Part shown: in pieces, positions 1 through 7,270 of the stretch
Numbering within the stretch: the first letter of the stretch is position 1
How the letters are laid out: each line of letters starts with the position of its first letter
The notes under the pieces: generated by a model
Seen by the model: only the letters and a program-made list of their open reading frames with translations
What the model was told of the DNA's origin: nothing
Database searches by the model: none
Made by a program: the position numbers and the translations under genes
Assembly: GCA_963824085.1 (NCBI GenBank)
Contig: CAWGNT010000018.1
Coordinates: forward strand, 186,001 to 250,000
DNA from: JARRNE01 sp963824085
Lineage (GTDB): Bacteria > Pseudomonadota > Gammaproteobacteria > Chromatiales > Chromatiaceae
Reading direction: 5' to 3'
Length of the DNA: 64,000 bases

Positions 1-1398
1 CGCGTGGTCGAGATCGACAACCCGCTCCTCCCCGCTCAGGATCGGCAGTACCCGCGCTGGGTGGTGCCATGGCGCAAGCTCGTTGCCGAGCACGAAGCCG
101 TCGGTGCCGCGGTGAAGGATGCGCACCAAGTCCCAGAGGTCCGCGGGGTCGGTCTGGACAGGTGTGGCGGTGCCGAGCAACACATGCGCGGCGCGATTGG
201 CAACCGCGTGCATGAAGGCCAGTAGCTCGTTCGGCTCTCCGGCGTTCTGGCCGTACCCCTGGCGGGAACGCGCCTTATGGGCCTCGTCCAGGATAGCAAG
301 CTCGAAAGTCAGGTCGGTCAGGTACTCCTTCTCCTTTGAAGGTTGCACCATCAGCCCGGTCGAAACGATTCCGATCCGCAGCGGACAGCGGGCGATGTGC
401 TCAGCCCCGCTGGGAGAGATGGCCCGCTCCTCCGGGTCGAGCCACACCTTGCGGCTGGAGTGCCAGCGGGCGCAGGGGATGCCGAGCTTGTCGATCATCT
501 CGGTCTGCCACTGCTCGCAGAGGGTGGCCGGGGCGAAGATCACGATGGGCTTGCGGCGGCGTCCGGTCTTTTCGGACAACAGGCACAGCGTCAGGGCCGC
601 GGTCCCGAGCGAGAGCGTCTTGCCCAGACCTACCTCGTCGGCCAGTAGCAGCCGCACCTGGCCGTGGTCGTTGTAGTGGCGCAGGCACTCCGTGACGAAC
701 CCCTGCTGCCACGGCTGGAGCGCCATACCCTCGCGGTACAGGGGAGCTTCGATCAGCGCGGCGGGGGCCAGCGTCTCCTCGGTCTCGATTTCCGGCAGCA
801 GCACCTCGTAGCGGCGGCTGCGGCGGCGGACCTCCCGACAGACCGCCTCCGGCAGGGGCCGGGCCGCGTTCCAGAGGTACTCGAACTCGGCCTCGATCCA
901 CGCGACTCCCTCGGGCGAGTCGTCCTCCCAGAGGATCTCGTAGTGACGTTGCCAGCCATGGCGGGTCTCGTTCATGGAGCCGATGAACCCGACCTTGCGC
1001 CCGTCGGCCAGCTCGATGACGCCTGCCTTGCCGTGCACGAAGCCGCAGACGCTGTCCGGCGCGACCCGGATCACCTGGCCGCGCTTGGCCAGGAACGCGT
1101 CCAGACGCTGGTAGCGTTCGCGGTTCAGCAGGGTCTCGGCCTCGATGGACCGCTCGTTCCAGCGCCCAAGCATCCGCGCCTCGCGCAGCTGTGCGACCTT
1201 TAGATCCTCCGGCGACAGGTCCACGTTGCAGACGATGCGCACGTCCGGGATCGGCTCCAGCCACTCGTGTGCAATCTCAAACAACGAGCTGGTGAAGTAG
1301 CCGGCGATCCGCCGGTAGCTGCGCGCGCCTTGGAGCTGTTCGGCCAGGAAACTCCGATCAAGCCGATCAGTGCGGGAGGACAGTCGGCGTATCGTCAC
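1..1398 (-). CDS. PLD-domain plus SNF2-like helicase of a defence system, 3' end outside window
   Basis: The reading frame is open from a GTG at 1398 to the left edge, so only the first 466 codons are seen. Around residues 115-145 there is a phospholipase-D-like motif (HGK followed about 20 residues later by GSMNE). Around residue 250 is a Walker A motif, LADEVGLGKT, and near residue 369 a DEAH box (AILDEAHKAR). This order, an N-terminal PLD-like domain and then an SNF2/DEAH ATPase, is known from predicted phage-defence helicases found beside DUF1156 methylases and DUF499 ATPases. The GTG overlaps the stop of the upstream PIN-toxin gene (GTGA), which suggests translational coupling. I infer that it translocates on or remodels DNA as the motor of the system. 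The frame looks intact as far as it is visible. Confidence 0.8.
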   Translation of the reverse strand, partial: MTIRRLSSRTDRLDRSFLAEQLQGARSYRRIAGYFTSSLFEIAHEWLEPIPDVRIVCNVDLSPEDLKVAQLREARMLGRWNERSIEAETLLNRERYQRLDAFLAKRGQVIRVAPDSVCGFVHGKAGVIELADGRKVGFIGSMNETRHGWQRHYEILWEDDSPEGVAWIEAEFEYLWNAARPLPEAVCREVRRRSRRYEVLLPEIETEETLAPAALIEAPLYREGMALQPWQQGFVTECLRHYNDHGQVRLLLADEVGLGKTLSLGTAALTLCLLSEKTGRRRKPIVIFAPATLCEQWQTEMIDKLGIPCARWHSSRKVWLDPEERAISPSGAEHIARCPLRIGIVSTGLMVQPSKEKEYLTDLTFELAILDEAHKARSRQGYGQNAGEPNELLAFMHAVANRAAHVLLGTATPVQTDPADLWDLVRILHRGTDGFVLGNELAPWHHPARVLPILSGEERVVDLDHA

Positions 1399-1822
1399 AG
1401 TGCGGCAGCGTCTGAAAATGGATTCAGAATCGAAACACCGCTGCGCTCGACATCGCGCACATTGCGGGTCACCAGGGTCAACCCGTGCTCCAGCGCGGTC
1501 GCAGCCAAGAGACCGTCGACGACTGGCAGTGCATCCGGGACGTTGTTTCGTCCCCAACGCTCAGCGATGGCGGCTGAAATGGGCAGGATCCGATCAGTGA
1601 GGCGCCCCTTGATATGCGCCATCCGCCGCTCAGTCGCTCAGCCTGATCAGGGTCGCGGCGCCGCAAACGCTCAATGCCCTGTCGCACCTCGCCCAGTACC
1701 AGCACCGAGAGATAGAGATCCTCGACGCGCGCCTTCGCATACCAGTCTCGGACGCCCGGGTCAGCGCGATCCCCCTTCTGCACCTCGGACAAGATGTTGG
1801 GTGTGTCGATCAGGAACCCCAT
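1395..1822 (-). pseudogene. PIN-domain toxin (VapC-like), frameshifted
   Basis: The N-terminal part (MGFLIDTPNILSEV) matches the start of VapC/FitB PIN ribonucleases, except for an extra Pro codon in the usual DTN motif. The frame then breaks near 1625. The C-terminal half, with DGLLAATAL and TRNVRDVE (the third acidic residue and the T-x-N motif of PIN domains), continues in another frame down to a TGA at 1395. No single frame gives a full toxin. The start overlaps the end of the antitoxin gene by 13 bases and the end overlaps the helicase start, so the module was built into the defence operon. A sequencing error could explain the shift, but the methylase upstream in the operon is broken too. 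Confidence 0.75.
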
Positions 1823-2043
1823 TCTGTATCACCACGGCCGAAGTCTCTGGAACGGCGAAGGTCTTCTTCCGTTAGGCCCACCGTCAACCCTGCCAATAGC
1901 CGCTTCAGGTCGGCGGTGTCATCTGCGGACACGGAGGTTTCATCCATCAGCAGCAGCACGCGCAAATGGGTACCGTCCGGTATCGCATCCGGTAGACGGA
2001 TACAGTGCTTCTCTACCGTTGCCTCGATTTCGATCGCTTTCAT
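1810..2043 (-). CDS. small antitoxin partner of the PIN toxin
   Basis: This 77-residue protein begins MKAIEIEATVEKHCIRLPD and is followed, with a 13-base overlap, by the PIN-toxin gene. The short beta-rich N-terminus followed by an acidic tail (GLTEEDLRRSRDF) fits small VapB-type antitoxins, whose C-terminal tail binds the toxin. The assignment rests mainly on size and coupling to the toxin gene; I cannot name the subfamily. Because the toxin frame is broken, the antitoxin may now be free of its partner. The 122 bases between this gene and the GIY-YIG gene include a short in-frame stretch on the minus strand that looks like the end of another small gene, too short to call. Confidence 0.6.
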   Translation of the reverse strand: MKAIEIEATVEKHCIRLPDAIPDGTHLRVLLLMDETSVSADDTADLKRLLAGLTVGLTEEDLRRSRDFGRGDTEWGS

Positions 2044-2165
2044 AAGGCATGGTCTCCCGAAAACCAGGATGCACCGTCAGGTAGCATCTCCAACCATCCG
2101 CTCGATTTGCAGGGGATAGATCCCGCTCTGTTGGGCATCCTGGATCGTGATCTCGCCGAGTCCAT

Positions 2166-2465
2166 TCAAATCAACTCCGCATCCAGATCCATCCACATAG
2201 GATTGACACTCTCGATCAGCAGCAGCTTGCGCTGTCGGCTCCAGTTCTTAATGGCCTTTTCCCGCCTGATCGCTGACTCCATCGTTTCGTGGGCCTCATA
2301 CCAAACGAGTGCATGCACGCGGTACCGCTTTGTAAATCCATCGATCAGGTCATTCTTATGCTGCCAAACGCGTTTGGGCAGATCGGACGTCACTCCACAA
2401 TAAAGCGTGCCGTTGCGCCTACTGGCAAGCAGATAGACACATGGGAGCCGTTCTCTGCTCGCCAC
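2166..2465 (-). CDS. standalone GIY-YIG nuclease-domain protein
   Basis: The 99-residue protein is a single GIY-YIG domain: CVYLLASRRNGTLYCGVT at residues 9-26 carries the two half-motifs in the variant VYLL...LYCGVT, followed by the conserved Arg (LPKRVWQHK) and a late Glu (RREKAIKNW). Such standalone proteins of about 90-100 residues are common in proteobacteria, and most have no known substrate. It lies between the methylase pseudogene and the first toxin-antitoxin pair, in the same direction as the island. It may be cargo of the island rather than part of the defence system. The start at 2465 is the only reasonable ATG. Confidence 0.85.
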   Translation of the reverse strand: MASRERLPCVYLLASRRNGTLYCGVTSDLPKRVWQHKNDLIDGFTKRYRVHALVWYEAHETMESAIRREKAIKNWSRQRKLLLIESVNPMWMDLDAELI

Positions 2466-2479
2466 CAGCGTTCACCACC

Positions 2480-2784
2480 GTCGTCCCGGCAGGACGCCGG
2501 GACCCAGGGCCACGGACGGTAACCCACGCCCGTGGTATTCGCTCGGCTTGCCCTCCCTGGCACTGGATTCCGTCATCCTGACGGAATGACGGGTTGTGGT
2601 TGACGCATCGCCGCAGGCAACCGCCAGTTGCGATCTCCGTTCAACATCGGCCGTCGTCCCGGCAGGACGCCGGGACCCAGGGCCACGGACGGTAACCCCG
2701 CCCCGCTGCATTCGCTCTGCTTGTCCTCCCTGGCACTGGATTCCGTCATCCTGACGGAATGACGGGGTTGAGGTTCACGCATCA
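2480..2784. repeat. two ~131-bp hairpin-rich copies in ~174-bp tandem array
   Basis: Copies at 2480-2610 and 2654-2784 are nearly identical. Each has two strong inverted repeats: GTCCCGGC/GCCGGGAC with a 5-base loop, and ATTCCGTCA/TGACGGAAT with a 3-base loop. The 43 bases between the copies resemble the 3' end of the methylase gene just beyond copy 2, so the unit that was duplicated seems to be the repeat plus the gene end. The stop codon of the methylase pseudogene lies within the edge of copy 2. Hairpin pairs of this sort resemble BIME/REP-type intergenic repeats. Confidence 0.8.
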
Positions 2785-5700
2785 CTGTAACCGCTGGTTG
2801 CGCATGCGGCTGGCGATGGCCTCGGCGGCGCGGCGCACCTCCGGGGCGCGGGACTTGGCGGCGAGGAAGTCGGCCATGTCGACCAGCAGCGGGCGCCGGT
2901 GCAGGTAGTCCGTCACGGCCTCGCGCAGGTTGGTCATGACCGCCTCGGGTAACTGCCCGGCCAGGAACTCCTGGATGGCGACGATCAGGGCCCCGAGCGG
3001 GGTCGGGCCGATCTCGGTGCGGTCGGTGAGATCGCGGGGCTTGAGCTCGGTGACGGACTTCAGCCGCGCCGCGTTGGGCTTGATGCTGGCCATCACCGCC
3101 GCGTAGTCCTGCACCCGGAAGGCCTTGGCGAAGTTCTGGTAGTTGTCCAGCTTCGAGGCGCCGGTGGTCTCCATGTCCAGCATGCGCAGATAGAAGCGCT
3201 GGATGCCGCCGATGGCCGCCCAGGTCTCGCGGTCCAGCCCCTCGGGGACCAGCAGGCTGTTGGCGGTCTCGGCGGCCTGCTCGACGATCTCGTCGACGAC
3301 CGTGGTCTCACCCTTGCGCCGCGGGCGCAGGGCAAAGGTGGTCACGTCCTCGCCGCCGATACTGGTGTAGCCGGTCAGCACCTTGAGCGCCGCCGCGTAC
3401 CCGGCCATCTGCAGGTCCGAGTCGTTGAAGACCGGGGTGCCCATCTTGGCCTCGGTCTCGGTGTTCAGGTGCAGCATCTGCTTGATCTGGGCGTCCACCT
3501 CCCGCTTCACCTCGGGGAGGATGCGCTGTTTGAAGCCGGGGCGGTCCCCGGCTCGGGCGCTTGCGCAGCATCAGGATCACGGTGCCCTGCACATAGCCGC
3601 CCTTCTTCAGCTCCGAGGTCGTCTCGGTGGCGATGTACCAGGCCCCGACCACCTGCAGGCCCGCGGCCCAGAAGATGCTCACCATGTCGGACCAGACGCC
3701 GGTGTCCTGGTGGGTGAACATCACGCACTGCATGCCGTTGTCCGGCATGTGCTCGGTCATGGCCTTGTAGGCGTCCACCATGCCGCGGCGGAAGTCGTCG
3801 CCGGAGCCCTTGATGGCAAGGTCGCGGCGGGAGTCCCAGGTCCATTGATCGAATGGAGGCGGCGGGTTCTTGCGCAGCCAGGCGATGAAGTATTCGGTGA
3901 TCTCGTGGTACATCACCGCGTCCGCGTAAGGGGGGTCCGTGACGAAGATGTCGCAATTCACCCCCAGGGCTTCAGCTGGCAGCGGTTCAGTGGTGCCATG
4001 TCCATGGACGTTGCCCCAAGGCAGCTTGAAAGCTCGTGTCGGCGGAAGTAGGCATACGAACGTACGCCCCTAGTTCGATAGAACGTGTTCAGTGCCTGGT
4101 TGATAGAACACGTGGTCCAGGCACATCTCCCGGCCTGAGTTTGGGCTCCGCGAATGAATTCCTACGCAGTTTCGATAGATAATTCAGTAGGTTGGCAAAA
4201 CAACAATTGCGCCCGCATGGTTCCTTACACATGTGGTTCCATAGCGCGGACAGCAGCAGAAGCTGCCTTGGCGTAAAAGAGCTGGTGCCAATACGTCCAG
4301 CCCCGCGTGCGGATAGGCTCGTCGGTCTTGTCACCTGGCTCGATCGCCATATCCGGTACCAGACCCTGTTCCTGCCAGCGGGCAAGATTCTCGGCGACGA
4401 TCGCCTCCACCTTGCGCTCGCGCTCCAGATCCTCTTCGGTGACTGCGGCGAAGAAGGTTTCCTGTCGTGACTTGTGCCAGCGTCTGCGGTCGATCCACTG
4501 GATGCAGTACAGCCGCTCCTGAAAGATGTCATCCGGGCGCGGCTTGAAGTCATGCATTCTCCCAGCGGCGCAGCTTGTTTCCGGTGTTGCCGTCGGCATC
4601 GCGATAGTCGCCGCGCAAGGTCTTGATCGGGGTACGGTAGGTCTTGCCTTCGAGCTCGTAGACCAGATTTCCGTCCCGAACCGTGCCCATGCTCGGCGGC
4701 CTGCATCTCGGCGACGGAGACGCCGGTGAGGATCTGGATGTCGAAGCGCTTGTTCGCGTGGTCCGGGACCAGCTTGGCGACGACGCTGCTGTGTCTTTGA
4801 GATCACCCAACTCGGCGCCATCGGCACCATCCAGCCGGTCTCCGGGCAACGGGTCTCCAGGCAATAGAGATACGCCTTGGCCCGATTGCCATGACTGTCG
4901 TGCTCGATGCCGAGCGCCGGTGATCTCCCGATCCACCGCCTCGGCCACCTCGCGCTGCGCCCGCTCGATCTCGGCGCGCTTCTCGGGCGCGGCGCCGATG
5001 ATGTTGAGCGCCCCCCAGGTCAGCATGCAGGCGATGGGGTTGAGGTCCGAGGCGTAGACGTCGCAGCCCAGCCGCGCGGCCTCGAAGGGGATGGAGCCGC
5101 CGCCGCAGAAGGTGTCCCCGACCCGCGGCCGGTGGCCGAAGCGCAGGATGCCGAGCTGCTCGACCAGCTCCTGGTGGGAATGGGCCTCGATGCCCAGATG
5201 CCCCAGGTGGGCGTTCACGGCGGGCCAGATCGGGGCGTACAGCGCGGCCTGATCCATCTCCTCCGGTCGCTTGCAGAGCCCGGCGCGCTCCTCGTAGGTG
5301 GGATAGGTCGCCAGCGTCCTGGGCCAGCAGCTCCAGCTTGTCCGCCTCGTCGATATCCCGCCGCCAGCGAATGGTCAGGCCGGGATAATCGTCGACATCC
5401 AGCGGGAACTGCGCCCCTTCGATCTCCTCAGCATCCTCCGCGTCGCCCTTGAACGAGGCCGTGAAGTAGCGCCAGGGGTCCGCCAGCTCGATGCGCCGGG
5501 CGATCTCCGACCGGACTGATCTTCGGCTCCCGCCGCGCCAGCCCGCCCTCGTCGAAGGCCATCAGCTTCTCGAAGATCTCCAGGTCCTTCTCGGCATCGT
5601 CGGTCTGCGGCAGCAGGCTGCCCAGCACGATGGCCCGCACCAGGATCAGCGGCTTGCGGCCCTTCCAGTAAGAGCCGAGCGCCGTCAGCGTCTGGCCCGC

Positions 5701-5835
5701 CCCTGCCTTGCGCTCCCGCTGCGCCTCGAACGAGACCTTCTGTGCCGGAAACACCGCCTCGATCAGCGCCGGGGCATCCTTCAGCCCAAAGGGCTCGATT
5801 CGTGGACCTGCCTTTGCGTCGGCGGAGCGGCTCAT
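2782..5835 (-). pseudogene. DUF1156 DNA methylase of the defence system, multiply frameshifted
   Basis: The ATG at 5835 (MSRSADAKAGPRIEPFG) overlaps the toxin stop (ATGA). The product can be followed through all three minus frames: N-terminal DUF1156 region, frameshifts near 5512 and 5318, the AdoMet-binding region DTFCGGGSIPFEAARLGC near 5100, more shifts near 4900, 4690, 4560 and 4270, a poorly conserved stretch at 3960-4220, the catalytic DPPY motif (TDPPYADAV) near 3940, a shift near 3550, and an intact C-terminus ending at 2782. About 1,000 codons would match the family length. Both signature motifs remain, but no functional protein can be read. An intact homologue would methylate DNA, probably host DNA as the self mark. 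The scrambled central stretch argues for real decay rather than read errors only. Confidence 0.88.
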
Positions 5836-6266
5836 GATGGGGCGTCGCCTCGGTCGGCCGACTCCGGCGGTGGTTGCCGAATCCAGTCTTCCAGGGGCAG
5901 GTCCGGAAATCGGCGGAAGTGTCGGAGGTTGCCGGTTGCCAGCTCGGCACCGCGGGCAAGGGCGATGGCCGCGATCATCAGGTCGGCATCGGCAAGGGTC
6001 TCGCCGGCGCGGCGCAGGGCGGTCTTGTGTTGGCCGAACTGCCGAGCTGCCGGTCGATCCAGCCCAACAATGTCGAGCGTGCTCAAGAGGTCCGCGACCA
6101 GCGAGCGGGCCTGGTCGGGCTCCGCAGACTTGGCGGCGCCGTATTCCAGCTCGCAGGCCGTGATCCAAGTGGTGACGACCCGTGAGCTGGTGTGCCGGCG
6201 CCACTGCAGCACCCGCGGATTACCACGCAGGATCTCGACGCAGACGTCCGTGTCCAGCACCTTCAC
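5832..6266 (-). CDS. PIN-domain toxin (VapC/FitB family)
   Basis: The 144-residue protein starts with GTG at 6266 (GTGA overlap with the antitoxin stop). PIN-domain acidic residues are present: Asp in VLDTDVCVEIL (residues 3-13), Glu in ACELEYGAA (about residue 40) and Asp in ADADLMIAAIA (about residue 95), followed by the TGNLRHF motif. VapC-type PIN proteins are Mg-dependent ribonucleases, often cutting tRNA. It seems intact, unlike the second PIN gene of this island. Its stop overlaps the methylase start by four bases (ATGA). It is therefore inserted between DUF3780 and the methylase without breaking the operon. Confidence 0.9.
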   Translation of the reverse strand: MKVLDTDVCVEILRGNPRVLQWRRHTSSRVVTTWITACELEYGAAKSAEPDQARSLVADLLSTLDIVGLDRPAARQFGQHKTALRRAGETLADADLMIAAIALARGAELATGNLRHFRRFPDLPLEDWIRQPPPESADRGDAPS

Positions 6267-6553
6267 AGATCGACCTCGCGGCCCTCGGTGCGTGCGTCGT
6301 AGATGTCCGAGACCATGGCATCCAGCGCCGCATCGCCGCCGGGCCAGCGGCCACCCAATCGCTCCCAGGCGACGAGCTGCGCGTCGCGCTCCGCCTCGGC
6401 GATGCTCGCGGGCACTGCGCCGGCACCGGGGGCAAGGGCCTGCTCCAGCAGCAGGATAGCCTCCCGGTTCAGACTCCGCCGGTCTCGGGCGGCGCGGCTG
6501 CGCAGCCGCTCCATCAAGGCGATGGGGATGTCTTTCAACGTGAGGGATGGCAT
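6263..6553 (-). CDS. FitA-like ribbon-helix-helix antitoxin
   Basis: The 96-residue protein begins MPSLTLKDIPIALMERLRSRAARDRRS and continues with SLNREAILLLEQAL, the pattern of a ribbon-helix-helix DNA-binding domain (Arc/FitA type). A variable C-terminal tail follows that would wrap the PIN toxin. The gene precedes the toxin with a GTGA overlap. A palindrome lies 29 bases upstream of the start, as expected for autorepression by the antitoxin or toxin-antitoxin complex. I infer that the pair keeps its own promoter inside the defence operon. Confidence 0.85.
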   Translation of the reverse strand: MPSLTLKDIPIALMERLRSRAARDRRSLNREAILLLEQALAPGAGAVPASIAEAERDAQLVAWERLGGRWPGGDAALDAMVSDIYDARTEGREVDL

Positions 6554-6581
6554 CGGGTCTACCCCGCTGATCGGCTTGATT

Positions 6582-6616
6582 GCAACCATATTGGTTGCGA
6601 CGCCGCGGCAGGTCAA
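6582..6616 (-). promoter_or_regulatory. palindromic operator and candidate promoter of the FitAB-like pair
   Basis: A perfect inverted repeat GCAACCA-TAT-TGGTTGC (6582-6598) lies just upstream of the antitoxin ATG at 6553. On the minus strand TTGACC at 6616-6611 could be a -35 element, with the AT-rich centre of the palindrome (CAATAT/AATATG) at -10 spacing of 17-18 bases. A ribbon-helix-helix dimer binding here would block the promoter. This is inference from sequence symmetry and position. Confidence 0.5.
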
Positions 6617-6638
6617 CCCCGAGTCGCGGCAGGCGCCG

Positions 6639-7238
6639 TCAATCCTCAAACAGCGGCAGCGTGGTCTGTCGCCCCGAGCCCTTGTTCTCCACCAGGCTCC
6701 GGGGTCTGAGCAGCTCGTTCTGGGCCAGGTCGCCCAGGGCATAGCGCAAGGCAACCCGCCAGCCCTTGTCCGCATCGCCGATACCGCCGGTAGCCATGGC
6801 GGTCATGCCGAACAGCCACCAGCGCTCCTCGGGGCGCAGCGCGAGCCAGTTTCGCACGGCGATGCGGATCTTCTCGGGGTCCAACCGCTCTATCGCCCAA
6901 GCCAGGACGGACAGCTCCTTGCCGAGCAGGCGGTCGACGGGCGTGGCTCCGACCTTCCAGGTGCCGATGGCCAAGTTGTGCTCATTGAGCCGCGCATTGA
7001 AGGCGCGCTGCACCTCGGCACGGATGGCCGTCCAGCGGTGCCGCTCCAGCAGGACGCGATCGATAACCTGCTCCCGGGCCGTCTCGGCGCCCATCCCTAA
7101 GTGCTCGCAGATCAACACGGGCGCGGCGTTGCCGCGCGGGATCTGGACCACGAAATGGTGCGGATCGGAGGTCGCCGGGACACCGAAGCCCAGGGTTCTG
7201 TGGGCATAAGCCGGGCGCTTGTCAGAGGTCTTGGGCAT
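6639..7238 (-). CDS. DUF3780 protein of the defence system
   Basis: The 199-residue protein (MPKTSDKRPAYAHRTLGFGVP) matches my memory of DUF3780. This family is found almost only beside DUF499 ATPase and DUF1156 methylase genes, and its function is unknown. It is mostly soluble, with an aromatic-rich region RPEERWWLFGMTAMATGG near residue 145 and no obvious nuclease or ATPase motif. It follows the DUF499 gene by 32 bases and is probably co-transcribed. The ending TTLPLFED has a short acidic-hydrophobic tail that could be a docking peptide; this is speculative. The frame is intact. Confidence 0.8.
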   Translation of the reverse strand: MPKTSDKRPAYAHRTLGFGVPATSDPHHFVVQIPRGNAAPVLICEHLGMGAETAREQVIDRVLLERHRWTAIRAEVQRAFNARLNEHNLAIGTWKVGATPVDRLLGKELSVLAWAIERLDPEKIRIAVRNWLALRPEERWWLFGMTAMATGGIGDADKGWRVALRYALGDLAQNELLRPRSLVENKGSGRQTTLPLFED

Positions 7239-7270
7239 CGCGAGGGGTCGGTTGGGGTCGTTGGTGTCGA

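Noticed and set aside
401..1264. A 287-codon minus-strand open frame
   Set aside because: The neighbouring minus frame carries the Walker A, DEAH and PLD motifs; this one is a shadow rich in Arg, Ala and Gly.
2480..2784. CRISPR array
   Set aside because: Only two long copies with a spacer derived from a neighbouring gene end; no short regular repeats and no cas genes.
1395..5835. All frameshifts in the defence island explained as sequencing errors
   Set aside because: Not ruled out for single shifts, but the unalignable central stretch of the methylase and the large deletions in gpmI show that real gene decay occurs in this genome.
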